Shown here one piece after another: positions 15,041-23,261 of a stretch of 36,810 bases of DNA. Below the pieces are notes generated by a model. The model was given only the letters and a program-made list of their open reading frames with translations. It did no database searches and had not been told where the DNA came from. The translations under genes and the position numbers were made by a program. Each line of letters starts with the position of its first letter. Positions within the stretch are counted from its first letter, which is position 1. This stretch comes from DATCKG01 sp036562385 (lineage in GTDB: Bacteria; Bacillota; Sulfobacillia; Symbiobacteriales; Symbiobacteriaceae): positions 1-36,810 of the forward strand of contig DATCKG010000085.1 of the NCBI GenBank assembly GCA_036562385.1, in the 5' to 3' direction.

Positions 15041-16003
15041 ATGTCCATGGAACTGCGCGTCTTCCTCGCATGGAGCGCGGCCCTTGGCGTGACGTACCTG
15101 CTGACGCCTGTCGTCGCCGGCCTGGCCCACCGGACCGGGCTTGTGGATGTGCCCCGGGGCCGGCACGCCCACGAGCGGCCGACGCCGCTTTTGGGCGGCC
15201 TGGCCATGGCCGCCGGGGTGATGGCCGGCGCCATGCTGCTGGCGCCTGATCCGGCCCTGGCGGTGACGCTGCCCCTGGCCCTGCTGGCAGGGCTGGTGGA
15301 CGACTACCGCAAGTGCCGGGATCGGGATCTGCCGGCTGTCCCCAAGCTGATCCTGCAGTTTCTGCCCGCGACGGTGCTGGTCCTGATGGGCCATACGATT
15401 CATCACGTCTCCAATCCCCTGGGCTCCGGCATGCTGCTGCTGCCCTGGTGGCTGGACTATCCGCTGACCCTGATGTGGCTGGTGGGAATGACCAACGCCA
15501 TCAATTTTCTGGATGGGATGGACGGTCTGGCGGCTGGGATCTGTTCGGTGGCCACCTTTACCCTGATGATCCTGGCCCTGGCCAAGGGAGATGTCCGGAC
15601 CGCCGTCTGGGTGGCCGCAACCCTGGGCGCGTGCCTGGCCTTCCTGCGTTATAATTTCCCACCGGCCTCCATCTTCATGGGGGACGCGGGTTCCAACTTC
15701 CTGGGTTTCCTGCTGGCAGCGGTGTCGGTAACCGGCTATTTCAAGGCGGCTACGTTGGCGGGTCTGGCCGCGCCCCTGCTGATTTTCTCGATCCCGATGC
15801 TGAACGTGGTGTACGTGGTGGTTCGCCGGATACGCCAGGGAAAGGGGTTGATCCAGGCCCTGACGGAGGGGGACCTGGAGCACTCCTTCAACGTCTTCCG
15901 GCGCCGAACGAACTTCACCACCACCGAGACGGTTCTGGTGTTCCTCATGCTGGCCATGCTGCTGTCGGCGTCGGCCCTGGGCGTTGCCTTCGCCTACCGC
16001 TGA
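15041..16003 (+). CDS. Undecaprenyl-phosphate sugar-1-phosphate transferase (WecA/TagO/MraY family)
   Basis: A 320-residue polytopic membrane protein of glycosyltransferase family 4, which moves a HexNAc-1-phosphate from a UDP-sugar onto undecaprenyl phosphate to start a wall polymer or polysaccharide. ATG 15041 has GAGGAG 9 bp upstream. Motifs: VDDYRK (Asp87-Asp88), TNAINFLDGMDGLAAG (Asn152, Asn155, Asp158, Asp161) and MGDAGSNFLGF (Asp215). About ten hydrophobic segments are visible. The final loop motif, normally HxHH, reads EHSFN (residues 280-284), so two of the usual histidines are missing, which may signal different substrate use. A convergent hairpin ends the gene. Confidence 0.93.
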   Translation: MSMELRVFLAWSAALGVTYLLTPVVAGLAHRTGLVDVPRGRHAHERPTPLLGGLAMAAGVMAGAMLLAPDPALAVTLPLALLAGLVDDYRKCRDRDLPAVPKLILQFLPATVLVLMGHTIHHVSNPLGSGMLLLPWWLDYPLTLMWLVGMTNAINFLDGMDGLAAGICSVATFTLMILALAKGDVRTAVWVAATLGACLAFLRYNFPPASIFMGDAGSNFLGFLLAAVSVTGYFKAATLAGLAAPLLIFSIPMLNVVYVVVRRIRQGKGLIQALTEGDLEHSFNVFRRRTNFTTTETVLVFLMLAMLLSASALGVAFAYR

Positions 16004-16026
16004 CGCCGGCCGGCTGTCAAGACGAA

Positions 16027-16052
16027 GCGGGCGCCCCGAACGGGGCGCCCGC
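16027..16052. terminator. Convergent terminator hairpin
   Basis: GCGGGCGCCCCG (16027-16038) and CGGGGCGCCCGC (16041-16052) pair along their full length, giving about 11 stable base pairs. It lies between the convergent GT4 and ychF genes. The trailing bases are more T-rich on the minus strand (TTCGTCTTG), so it probably serves ychF best. Confidence 0.75.
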
Positions 16053-16069
16053 GTTGCGCGCCGGTCGCG

Positions 16070-17173
16070 CTACACGTTGAACCGGAAGGTGACCACGTCA
16101 CCGTCCTGCATCACGTAATCCTTCCCTTCCAGCCGCACCTTTCCAGCCTCCCGGGCTGCCGCCAGGGAACCGGCCGCCACCAGGTCCTCGTAAGCGACCA
16201 CCTCGGCCCGGATGAAGCCCCGCTCCATGTCGGAGTGGATCTGCCCCGCGGCCTGAGGCGCCTTGGTTCCCTTGCGGATCGTCCAGGCCCGGGCCTCGGT
16301 TTCCCCCGCGGTGAGGAAGCTGATCAGGTTCAGGAGTTCATACCCCTTGCGGATCACCCGATCCAGGCCCGACTCGGACAGCCCCAGTTCGGCCAGGAAG
16401 GCAGCCCGCTCCTCGTCGGGCATCTCCGCCAGCTCCGCCTCGATCTTGGCGGAGACGGGCACCACCTCGTTATGCTCGGCCTGGGCCAGGCGCATCACCT
16501 GCTGGACCGCCGGGACCGCCAGTGGATCGGACAGATGCTCCTCGCCGATGTTGCACACGTACATCACCGGCTTGGCGGTAAGCAGGTGCAGTTCCTTCAT
16601 CACCTTTGCTTCTTCTTCGTTCTGAATGGCCACGGACCGGGCGGGCCTGCCGTTTTCCAGGGCCTCCTTCAGCCGGGTCAGGAGCCCATACTCCACTTGA
16701 GCCTCCTTCACCCCGGCCTTTGCGGCCTTGGCGCTTTTTTCGTAGCGCCGGTTCACGGTCTCCATGTCCGCCAAAATCAGTTCCAGGTTGATGATTTCGA
16801 TATCCCGGAGGGGATCCACGCTGCCATGGACGTGGGTGACGTTGGGGTCCTGGAAGCAGCGGACCACGTGGGCGATGGCGTCCACTTCCCGGATGTGGGC
16901 CAGGAACTTGTTTCCCAACCCTTCGCCCTGGCTGGCGCCCTTCACCAGTCCGGCGATGTCGATGAACGTGACGGTGGCGGGCACGATCCGCCTGGAGTGG
17001 AACATGCGGGCCAGTACAGGCAGGCGGTGGTCGGGGACATTCACCACACCGACGTTGGGTTCGATGGTGCAGAACGGATAATTGGCTGCCTCTGCCCCGG
17101 CTTTGGTGATGGCATTAAATAGCGTGGACTTACCTACGTTGGGTAGTCCCACAATCCCGACGGAAAGTCCCAC
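16070..17173 (-). CDS. ychF: Redox-regulated ATPase YchF (Obg family)
   Basis: A 367-residue P-loop protein of the conserved Obg/YchF family, which binds ribosomes and hydrolyses ATP. The start is GTG 17173 with AGAAGGAGG upstream, giving MGLSVGIVGLPNVGKSTLF; a longer frame to 17383 overlaps the promoter and is rejected. Walker A is GLPNVGKST, switch II is DIAGLVKGASQGEGLG, and the altered G4 motif is NIGE (CNIGEEHL), the hallmark of ATP rather than GTP specificity. A coiled-coil insertion follows the G domain, and a TGS domain closes the protein (ending DYVMQDGDVVTFRFNV). The length is typical. Confidence 0.97.
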   Translation of the reverse strand: MGLSVGIVGLPNVGKSTLFNAITKAGAEAANYPFCTIEPNVGVVNVPDHRLPVLARMFHSRRIVPATVTFIDIAGLVKGASQGEGLGNKFLAHIREVDAIAHVVRCFQDPNVTHVHGSVDPLRDIEIINLELILADMETVNRRYEKSAKAAKAGVKEAQVEYGLLTRLKEALENGRPARSVAIQNEEEAKVMKELHLLTAKPVMYVCNIGEEHLSDPLAVPAVQQVMRLAQAEHNEVVPVSAKIEAELAEMPDEERAAFLAELGLSESGLDRVIRKGYELLNLISFLTAGETEARAWTIRKGTKAPQAAGQIHSDMERGFIRAEVVAYEDLVAAGSLAAAREAGKVRLEGKDYVMQDGDVVTFRFNV

Positions 17174-17206
17174 GGTACGGCCTCCTTCTAAAGACACACC
17201 TTTGAA

Positions 17207-17235
17207 ATTATAGCGGATGCAACCTTTCCCTGCAA
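17207..17235 (-). promoter_or_regulatory. Sigma-A promoter of ychF
   Basis: On the minus strand TTGCAG (17235-17230) is followed after 17 bp by a perfect TATAAT (17212-17207), about 35 bp upstream of the GTG start. This is one of the best sigma-A promoters in the window. Confidence 0.8.
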
Positions 17236-17388
17236 TTGAGCCCCGAGGAGCAAGCCGCGGCAGCAGAGCCCTCGGGCAGGGTATCCTGATGACAAGTGGC
17301 AGCGATTTGCGGGACCTGTGCAGGCAGGAGATTGGCCCAAAAAAGAGAATCCGAATCCTGGTTTGAACATGTGAGGGAGGCAATTGCT

Positions 17389-18306
17389 TTGGCCACTACA
17401 AACAGAAACAGCACGACCATCATCGCGGTGATCACGACCCTGGTGGTAGCCGGTGCCGGTGGCTTCATGATCGGCCAGCGCCTGGGCGCGAAGGGGGCCA
17501 CCCTGGAAGGCCAGGTGGTGGCCACCGTCAACGGCACCGAGATTACCAAGGCAGATGTCTACGAGCGCATGGTGCCCATCATCGGGAAATCCGTGGTGCA
17601 GGACTTGATTGACGAGATCCTGGTCGATCAGGCGGCCAGGGAAGCCGGCGTCACGGTAACGCCTCAGGAAGTGGACGAGGCCGTGGCCCGCATTCAGAAG
17701 CAGGTGGGTGGTGAGGCCCAGTTCAATCAGCTCCTGGCCACCTACGGGTACACGATGGATTCCTTCCGGGCGTACCAGGAATTCCGGCTGAAAGCCAGCA
17801 AGATCCTGGCGCCGCAGATCACGGTAACCGACGATGAGGTACGGCAGTACTTCGAAGAAAACATCGCGGCCTACGATCAGCGACAGGTGCATGCCCGCCA
17901 CATCCTGGTGAGCGATGAGGAGACGGCCAGGGAGGTCAAGGCGCAACTGGATCAGGGCGCCGACTTTGCAACCCTGGCGAAGGAGAAGTCCATCGACACC
18001 GCCACCAAGGACAAGGGTGGGGATCTGGGAACCTTCGGACGCGGCCGGATGGTTTCCGCCTTCGAGGATGTGGTCTTCAACCTCGGGGTGAATGAGATCT
18101 CTGAGCCGTTCCAGACCTCCTACGGGTGGCATGTGGCCCAGGTGCTGGAGATCACCGGGGAGCCACCTAACTTTGAGGCGGTCAAAGAAACGGTAAAGCA
18201 GGACCTGATCAACGAAAAGGTGGGCGAGCAGCTTTCGAGCTGGCTGGCGGAACTGCGCGCCAAGGCAAAGATCACCAACACGCTGGACCAGATGGCCGCC
18301 GGCTGA
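17389..18306 (+). CDS. PrsA/SurA-type peptidyl-prolyl isomerase, membrane anchored
   Basis: A 305-residue extracytoplasmic foldase. TTG 17389 is chosen because TGAGGGAGG sits just upstream. A short polar N-terminus is followed by one membrane segment (about residues 9-28, TIIAVITTLVVAGAGGFMIG). There is no lipobox cysteine, so it is anchored by an uncleaved helix, unlike Bacillus PrsA. A SurA_N-like helical domain follows (VNGTEITKADVYERM to about 150), then a parvulin domain (about 165-260: QVHARHILVSDEETAREVK, GGDLGTFGRGRMVSAFEDVVF and TSYGWHVAQVLE). It should assist folding of secreted proteins. A strong terminator follows and the gene appears to be transcribed alone. Confidence 0.92.
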   Translation: MATTNRNSTTIIAVITTLVVAGAGGFMIGQRLGAKGATLEGQVVATVNGTEITKADVYERMVPIIGKSVVQDLIDEILVDQAAREAGVTVTPQEVDEAVARIQKQVGGEAQFNQLLATYGYTMDSFRAYQEFRLKASKILAPQITVTDDEVRQYFEENIAAYDQRQVHARHILVSDEETAREVKAQLDQGADFATLAKEKSIDTATKDKGGDLGTFGRGRMVSAFEDVVFNLGVNEISEPFQTSYGWHVAQVLEITGEPPNFEAVKETVKQDLINEKVGEQLSSWLAELRAKAKITNTLDQMAAG

Positions 18307-18331
18307 CGCCGGTGTGTTCTCCCCGCGGCAG

Positions 18332-18363
18332 AAACCGAGTACCGTGCCATCGGTACTCGGTTT
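18332..18363 (+). terminator. Rho-independent terminator of the prsA-like gene
   Basis: AAACCGAGTACCG (18332-18344) pairs with CGGTACTCGGTTT (18351-18363), a 13-bp perfect stem with a 6-nt loop, followed by TCGCGTTT. Confidence 0.9.
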
Positions 18364-18479
18364 TCGCGTTTGCACCAGCGGCCCTTGATTGGGGACGGAG
18401 GCCCTTCGGAGCCAGGAACGTTTGGAAGGACAAGCACTTAGGGATACAGAATCTATCTATTATTCACCTTGGTGTGTGA

Positions 18480-18992
18480 AGGCGCAGGCTGCTGGAAGGC
18501 GCCCGGCGGGTCCGAATTCTGGGGGAGAAGGTTGCCGTAAAGGCGCGGATCGCTTCGCTGCCCGGGCTCTCCGCCCACGCCGACCAGCGTCAGATTATCA
18601 ACTGGGTCAGCGGGCTGCGCCGGCCACCCCGACAGACCTCCCTGGTCCATGGCGAGGCTGCGGCCCGGGAATCCCTGGGAAAACTGCTGGAGGCGGCGGG
18701 CCATCAGGTGGCGATGCCTGATCTGGGCGAGACGGCGATCCTGCAGCCGGGAGGGGCGCCGGCGGTTCTGCACCGGGCGCCGGCCCGGGAGGCGGCCGGG
18801 CCCGGGGTGTGTTCCCTGTCCGCACGCCGGATGGCCCAGCTCCGCCGGGAATGGGAGGCGGTATACAGGGCCTGGAACGAGCGGGAGCCGCATCTTCCTC
18901 CCCGTCAGTTGGAGGAGGTGGCCGCCCGGGCCACGGAGGTCCTGCGGAATCTGGAAGAGTTGCGGCGCATGATCGAGGGGACCGGCGCTTGA
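18480..18992 (+). pseudogene. 5'-truncated beta-CASP metallo-beta-lactamase nuclease remnant
   Basis: The frame opens directly after a TGA at 18477 and runs about 170 codons to 18992 with no ATG, GTG or TTG near its front. The first residues read RLLEGARRVRILGEKVAVKA, then LPGLSAHADQRQIINWV and LVHGEAAARESLGKLLE. This is the C-terminal half of the RNA-processing beta-lactamase-fold exonucleases (beta-CASP/CPSF-73 type), including the SAHAD and HGE motifs that carry metal and active-site histidines. The N-terminal lobe with the HxHxDH motif is missing. The 3' part, a helical Arg/Glu-rich tail, is intact. A GTG at 18708 could still express a C-terminal piece, but a decayed gene is more likely. 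The upstream 115 bp looks unrelated. Confidence 0.65.
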
Positions 18993-19037
18993 GGCGAAAA
19001 TGCTGCCGAAAGGGACAAACTAGGGAGGCGAAACCGC

Positions 19038-20339
19038 ATGCCGTTTGACCTGACCAAGAGCAGCCAGTTGTTTGCCGCATCCCGGGAAGTGATTCCGGGC
19101 GGCGTCAACAGCCCGGTGCGGGCTTTCCGGGCCGTGGGCGGCACGCCGCCGTTTATCGAGCGAGGCCAGGGCGCGTACCTGTACGATGTGGATGGCCACC
19201 GCTACGTGGACTACATGCTCTCCTGGGGGCCGCTGATTCTGGGGCATGCCCATCCCGAGGTGGTGGAGGCGTTGGTGGAGGCCACCCGAAGGGGCACTTC
19301 CTTCGGGGCTCCCACGGAACTGGAACTGGAGATGGCCCGGGCGGTGATCCGCTGCATTCCGTCCCTGGAGATGGTCCGCATGGTCAACTCGGGCACCGAG
19401 GCGACCATGAGCGCCATCCGGCTGGCCCGGGCCTATACGAAGCGGGATCGGATCATCAAGTTCATCGGCTGTTACCACGGCCATCACGACAGCCTGCTGG
19501 TGAAGGCCGGCTCCGGGGCTCACGACCTGGGGGTGCCGGATTCACCGGGGGTGCCCGCGGGCAGCACCTCGACCACCATCAGCCTGCCGTACAACAACCT
19601 CGAGATGGTGGAGGAGGTCTTCCGGCGCCGGGGCGAGGAGATCGCCGCGGTGATCGTGGAGCCGGTGGCGGGTAACATGGGCATGGTGCCGCCCAAGCCC
19701 GGGTTCCTGGAGGGGCTCCGGCGAATTACCCGGGAATACGGCGCCCTGCTGATCTTCGATGAGGTGCTGACCGGCTGGCGGGTGGCCATCGGCGGCGCCC
19801 AGAGCTACTACGGCATCGACCCGGACCTGACTACCCTGGGCAAGGTGATCGGCGGCGGCCTGCCGGTGGGCGCGTACGGTGGCAAGCGGGCCATCATGGA
19901 GATGGTGGCGCCGGCCGGGCCGGTGTATCAGGCGGGAACCCTGAGCGGCAATCCCCTGGCCATGACCGCCGGCCTCAAGACGCTGGAAGTGCTGTGCCGG
20001 CCCGGCAACTGGGAGCGGCTCGAGCGCCTTACCAAGCGGCTGGTGGACGGGCTGAACCAGGTGGCCGCCGAGGTGGGCGTGCCGTACCGGGCCCGCTGCA
20101 TCGGTTCGCTGTTCGGCTTCTTCTTTACGGAGGTCGAGGTAGTGGACTACGAGACCGCCTGTACGGCCGATACCAAGCGGTACGCGCGCTTCTTCCACGG
20201 GATGCTGCGGCGCGGCCACTACCTGGCGCCGTCCCAGTTTGAGTCGGGCTTCATGAGCCTGGCGCACACCGAGGCGGACATCGATGCCACGGTGGAGGCA
20301 GCCCGGGAGGCTCTCAAGGAAGCGTTGGAAGAAGCGTAG
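19038..20339 (+). CDS. hemL: Glutamate-1-semialdehyde 2,1-aminomutase
   Basis: A 433-residue class III PLP aminotransferase that converts glutamate-1-semialdehyde to 5-aminolevulinate, the C5-route precursor of haem and other tetrapyrroles. Start ATG 19038 has AGGGAGG 9 bp upstream. Family motifs are GGVNSPVRAF at residues 21-30, the NSGTEATMSAIRLAR cofactor-phosphate loop (117-131), CYHGHHD (145-151), DEVLTGWR (241-248) and the PLP lysine Lys269 in TTLGKVIGGGLPVGAYGG. The length is typical. No other haem genes adjoin it; it is followed by its own terminator. B. subtilis keeps two paralogs (HemL and GsaB), so a GsaB-like assignment cannot be excluded. Confidence 0.95.
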   Translation: MPFDLTKSSQLFAASREVIPGGVNSPVRAFRAVGGTPPFIERGQGAYLYDVDGHRYVDYMLSWGPLILGHAHPEVVEALVEATRRGTSFGAPTELELEMARAVIRCIPSLEMVRMVNSGTEATMSAIRLARAYTKRDRIIKFIGCYHGHHDSLLVKAGSGAHDLGVPDSPGVPAGSTSTTISLPYNNLEMVEEVFRRRGEEIAAVIVEPVAGNMGMVPPKPGFLEGLRRITREYGALLIFDEVLTGWRVAIGGAQSYYGIDPDLTTLGKVIGGGLPVGAYGGKRAIMEMVAPAGPVYQAGTLSGNPLAMTAGLKTLEVLCRPGNWERLERLTKRLVDGLNQVAAEVGVPYRARCIGSLFGFFFTEVEVVDYETACTADTKRYARFFHGMLRRGHYLAPSQFESGFMSLAHTEADIDATVEAAREALKEALEEA

Positions 20340-20348
20340 ACCTTCCTG

Positions 20349-20375
20349 CCCCGCCTCGCGGCGGGGGATATTTTT
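20349..20375 (+). terminator. Rho-independent terminator of hemL
   Basis: CCCCGCC (20349-20355) pairs with GGCGGGG (20360-20366) around a TCGC tetraloop, followed by GATATTTTT, 9 bp after the stop codon. Confidence 0.88.
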
Positions 20376-20414
20376 CATCCGTCTAACATCCGGGTCCTTA
20401 GCCATTTTCACCTG

Positions 20415-20420
20415 TATAAT
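20415..20420 (+). promoter_or_regulatory. Probable -10 box of the L,D-transpeptidase gene
   Basis: A perfect TATAAT preceded by CTG lies 20 bp upstream of the GTG start. No good -35 is found at 16-18 bp (GGGTCC at 17 bp), so it would depend on the strong -10 box or an activator. Confidence 0.4.
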
Positions 20421-20440
20421 GGAGCAGAGGTGAAGGAACT

Positions 20441-21349
20441 GTGCACATGTGGAAGCATCGTCTGTGGGCTCTGGCCGTGGCGGCGGCCGCCGCTCTGGTG
20501 CTGACGGGCTGTCAGGTCGGAGCCGGCGGCACCCCCGCAAACGGCGGGCAGCGGGACCCGGGAACCGGCGACCGCCTGGAGGCCAAACTGGCCCGGGCCT
20601 TCGGAACCGTGGCAGACTATGAGCCCGTGGGGGATGGGTACGTGGTGCTCTCCCCGGTGACCGAGGGCCGGCGTGAGGTGGCGTACCTGCTGCCCGATGG
20701 CAGCGGCTGGAAGGTGGCAGGCGCCCGCCAGACGGTTCCGGACGAAAGCGGCGACGCGACGCTGCAGGTGCAGGGCGACATGGTGGTGGTGCGCACCACT
20801 CGGGAGGGGGCACCCCAGTTTGCAGGGTTCCGGGTCGGTCCCGAGGGGTTGGAACCGGTGGACTACTATGCCGCCATCGCCCCTGACCCTGCCGTCAAGG
20901 AAGGGCCTTTCCTATTGGTGAACAAGTACCTGAATGTCCTGTGGTACTACGAGGACGGAAAGCTGGTGAAGGCTTACCGGGTGGCCACCGGCCGGCAGAC
21001 CGAGGGGCCGGCTCCCACCTGGGATGATTACCGGACCAACTTTTTCACGCCGGAGGGCACCTTCCGGGTGACCAATTTCGTGGTGAACCCCGCCTATCAC
21101 GGGATGAAGCCGGGGGACGAGCCCGTGCCCGGCGGGCATCCGGACAATCCCCTGGGCACCCGCTGGATGGGCTTCTCCGTCCTGGAGGGGGACGGGGCTG
21201 GCATCTGGGGTCTGCACGGCACCAACGAGCCGGACAAGATCGGCATGTGGGTCTCCGACGGCTGCATCCGGCTGCGGACGGAGGAGGCCGAAGAGTTGTT
21301 CGACCACATCGTAGGCCGGAACCCGGTGCTGCAGGTTGTGGCCCGGTAG
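20441..21349 (+). CDS. Lipoprotein L,D-transpeptidase (YkuD domain)
   Basis: A 302-residue secreted enzyme starting at GTG 20441 (GAGGTG 8 bp upstream). It has a lipoprotein signal: a hydrophobic core ALAVAAAAALVL and lipobox LTGC with lipidated Cys24. A Gly/Pro-rich linker and a beta-rich domain (about 45-150) precede the YkuD catalytic domain (about 157-302). The catalytic motif runs from His259 (LHGTNEPDKIG) to Cys275 (SDGCIRL). Such enzymes make 3-3 peptidoglycan cross-links or attach proteins to the wall; in spore formers they also act on the cortex and in germination. The gene is 20 bp upstream of the CPBP-DmpA fusion and probably co-transcribed with it. Confidence 0.93.
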   Translation: MHMWKHRLWALAVAAAAALVLTGCQVGAGGTPANGGQRDPGTGDRLEAKLARAFGTVADYEPVGDGYVVLSPVTEGRREVAYLLPDGSGWKVAGARQTVPDESGDATLQVQGDMVVVRTTREGAPQFAGFRVGPEGLEPVDYYAAIAPDPAVKEGPFLLVNKYLNVLWYYEDGKLVKAYRVATGRQTEGPAPTWDDYRTNFFTPEGTFRVTNFVVNPAYHGMKPGDEPVPGGHPDNPLGTRWMGFSVLEGDGAGIWGLHGTNEPDKIGMWVSDGCIRLRTEEAEELFDHIVGRNPVLQVVAR

Positions 21350-21369
21350 CGGCAGGAAGGGGGGTCGCC

Positions 21370-23169
21370 ATGCCTTCGGATATCCTTCGGCAACGACTCC
21401 GGCTGCTGGCGGTGGCGGGGGTGGCGACCCCCGCTGCCATGGCCCTGGTGGGCTATGGGCTGGGCCTCCTGGCCGGCAAGGCGCCGGTGCTTACCTTGCC
21501 ACCTGCGGGCCGGAGCGTGGTGCTGGGGCTGGCGGTGGCAGCCCTTACCCTCACGCTGGTGGCCGTGGGCAGCCGCGTGAGCCCGGCGGTGGCTGAAGCC
21601 CTGAAGGAGACCAGCATCCGGATGGGGATGGAGGTCCTGGAAGTGGCCGGCTACCCGGTGATGGCCGTGATCGTCACGGCAGCCGGGTTCGGCGAGGAGA
21701 TCCTGTTTCGCGGCGGGCTGCAGCCGTTGATCGGCCTGGTACCCGCCGCGTTGCTCTTCGGTTTCAGCCACGGCGGCTGGCGCCGTGAGATGTGGGTCTA
21801 TGCCGCGGCTGCATCGGTCTCGGGCCTGCTGTTCGGCCTGGTGTACCAGTGGACGGGGGACCTGTGGGTGCCGATCATCGCCCATGCCGCCCACAACCTT
21901 GCTTCGGTCTCCCTCCTGGGCAAGGAGATCGACATCTCCTGGGAAGGCGGCTTGCCTCGGATCCGGCTGGTGGAGGAAGAGGGACTGCGGTCGCGGGTAG
22001 GACGGACGGAACCGGGCACAATGCCGGTGGAGGGAAGGACGATGCAGTGGGAAACTCCCTTTGCCATGCGCCCCACCGCCCGAGAGCGGGGACTGGTGAC
22101 GGGCATCTTGCCGCCGGGTCCTCACAACGATATCTGCGACGTCCCGGGGGTGTTGGTGGGCCACGCTACTATTGTCCGGGGCGTGGGACCTCTGGTGCCC
22201 GGAGAGGGGCCGGTCCGCACCGGTGTGACGGCCATCCTTCCGCACGGGGGAAATCTGTTTGCGGAAAAGGTGCCCGCGGGCGTTTTCGTGCTCAACGGCT
22301 TCGGCAAGAGCGTGGGGATCCCCCAGATTCAGGAACTGGGCACCATCGAAACGCCGATTCTGCTGACCAACACCCTGTCCACCTTCCGGGCGGCCGATGC
22401 GCTGGTCTCCTGGATGATCGAGCAGAACCCCGACATCGGGATCAACACCGGCACCGTCAATCCCGTGGTGGGGGAGTGCAACGACGGTTTCCTCAACGAT
22501 ATCCAGGGCCGGCATGTCACAGAGGAGCATGTCCGGGCGGCTTTGGAATCCGCCGGGCCGGGGCCGGTGCGGCAGGGAGCCGTGGGGGCGGGAACCGGCA
22601 TGGTCTGCTTCGGATTCAAGGGCGGAATTGGTTCCGCCTCGCGCGTCGTGGGCCCCTACACCCTGGGCGCGCTGGTGCTGGCCAACTTCGGCCGTCGGGA
22701 ACAGCTCCTGATCGCCGGGGTGCCGGTGGGCCAGCGGCTGCTGGATTACCCGGGAAAGCCGGAGCCGGCGCAGGATGAGGCACCGGCGGGGTCCGTGATG
22801 GTGGTGCTGGCCACCGACGCGCCGCTGGACGCCCGGCAGCTAACCCGGCTGTGCAAGCGGGGCGCCCTGGGTCTGGCCCGGACCGGCGCCAGTGCCGCCA
22901 ACGGCAGCGGAGACTTCGTCATCGGCTTCAGCACGGCATACCGGATTCCCCACGGCAAGGTGGAGATCCTCACCCCGCCGCGGCTGGCGGACGGTGCCCC
23001 GGAACTGGACCAGCTTTTCGTCGCGGCTGTGGAAGCCGTGGAGGAAGCGGTGCTCAACGCACTGTTCACAGCGGTGACGGTCACCGGCCGGGACGGTCGG
23101 GTGGTGCCTGCCTTGCCGGTGGACCAGGTCCTGGCATGGGTCGGTGGGACTGCGACCCCCGGGGTGTAG
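21370..23169 (+). CDS. CPBP (CAAX-type) membrane protease fused to DmpA/P1-family peptidase
   Basis: One uninterrupted frame of 599 residues joins two enzymes. Residues 1 to about 185 are a CPBP intramembrane metalloprotease: hydrophobic segments, then GFGEEILFRGG (Glu109-Glu110, Arg114), FGFSHGG (His134) and IIAHAAHN (His172, Asn176). After a linker of about 45 residues comes a full-length S58 DmpA-type aminopeptidase (225-599): DVPGVLVGHATI, VLNGFGKSVGIPQI, GECNDGFLND and GAGTGMVCFGFKGG. The self-cleavage site is Gly-Ser in AGSVMVVL with nucleophile Ser475. Counting from the internal ATG at 22042, this is Ser251 of a 375-residue protein, almost exactly as in DmpA of Ochrobactrum. Start ATG 21370 has AGGAAGGGGGG. 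It may be a true fusion, or two genes that have lost the separating stop codon. Confidence 0.85.
   Translation: MPSDILRQRLRLLAVAGVATPAAMALVGYGLGLLAGKAPVLTLPPAGRSVVLGLAVAALTLTLVAVGSRVSPAVAEALKETSIRMGMEVLEVAGYPVMAVIVTAAGFGEEILFRGGLQPLIGLVPAALLFGFSHGGWRREMWVYAAAASVSGLLFGLVYQWTGDLWVPIIAHAAHNLASVSLLGKEIDISWEGGLPRIRLVEEEGLRSRVGRTEPGTMPVEGRTMQWETPFAMRPTARERGLVTGILPPGPHNDICDVPGVLVGHATIVRGVGPLVPGEGPVRTGVTAILPHGGNLFAEKVPAGVFVLNGFGKSVGIPQIQELGTIETPILLTNTLSTFRAADALVSWMIEQNPDIGINTGTVNPVVGECNDGFLNDIQGRHVTEEHVRAALESAGPGPVRQGAVGAGTGMVCFGFKGGIGSASRVVGPYTLGALVLANFGRREQLLIAGVPVGQRLLDYPGKPEPAQDEAPAGSVMVVLATDAPLDARQLTRLCKRGALGLARTGASAANGSGDFVIGFSTAYRIPHGKVEILTPPRLADGAPELDQLFVAAVEAVEEAVLNALFTAVTVTGRDGRVVPALPVDQVLAWVGGTATPGV
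22042..23169 (+). CDS. DmpA-type aminopeptidase, possible internal start
   Basis: Inside the CPBP-DmpA frame, an ATG at 22042 is preceded by GGAGGG-AAGG (22029-22039) at good spacing. It would yield a free 375-residue S58 peptidase, the normal size for DmpA, which hydrolyses N-terminal D- or L-residues after self-cleavage into alpha and beta chains. Whether the cell makes the fusion, the free enzyme or both cannot be read from sequence. It is the same reading frame as the 21370 entry and not an additional gene. Confidence 0.5.
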   Translation: MQWETPFAMRPTARERGLVTGILPPGPHNDICDVPGVLVGHATIVRGVGPLVPGEGPVRTGVTAILPHGGNLFAEKVPAGVFVLNGFGKSVGIPQIQELGTIETPILLTNTLSTFRAADALVSWMIEQNPDIGINTGTVNPVVGECNDGFLNDIQGRHVTEEHVRAALESAGPGPVRQGAVGAGTGMVCFGFKGGIGSASRVVGPYTLGALVLANFGRREQLLIAGVPVGQRLLDYPGKPEPAQDEAPAGSVMVVLATDAPLDARQLTRLCKRGALGLARTGASAANGSGDFVIGFSTAYRIPHGKVEILTPPRLADGAPELDQLFVAAVEAVEEAVLNALFTAVTVTGRDGRVVPALPVDQVLAWVGGTATPGV

Positions 23170-23261
23170 TTCGAACCTAAAGGAATGACAATACGTAATA
23201 GGCGATGGGGGCACATCCTGGGGGATGTAACAAGATCGAAAATATGAACGTGCAAATAGTG

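Noticed and set aside
14848..15234. N-terminal extension of the FAH-family protein
   Set aside because: The ATG at 14847 has a strong ribosome site and gives the normal family start (MRYIRF); the extension overlaps the divergent transferase gene.
17174..17383. N-terminal extension of YchF
   Set aside because: It contains the promoter and ribosome site used by GTG 17173, and YchF always starts directly before the Walker A motif.
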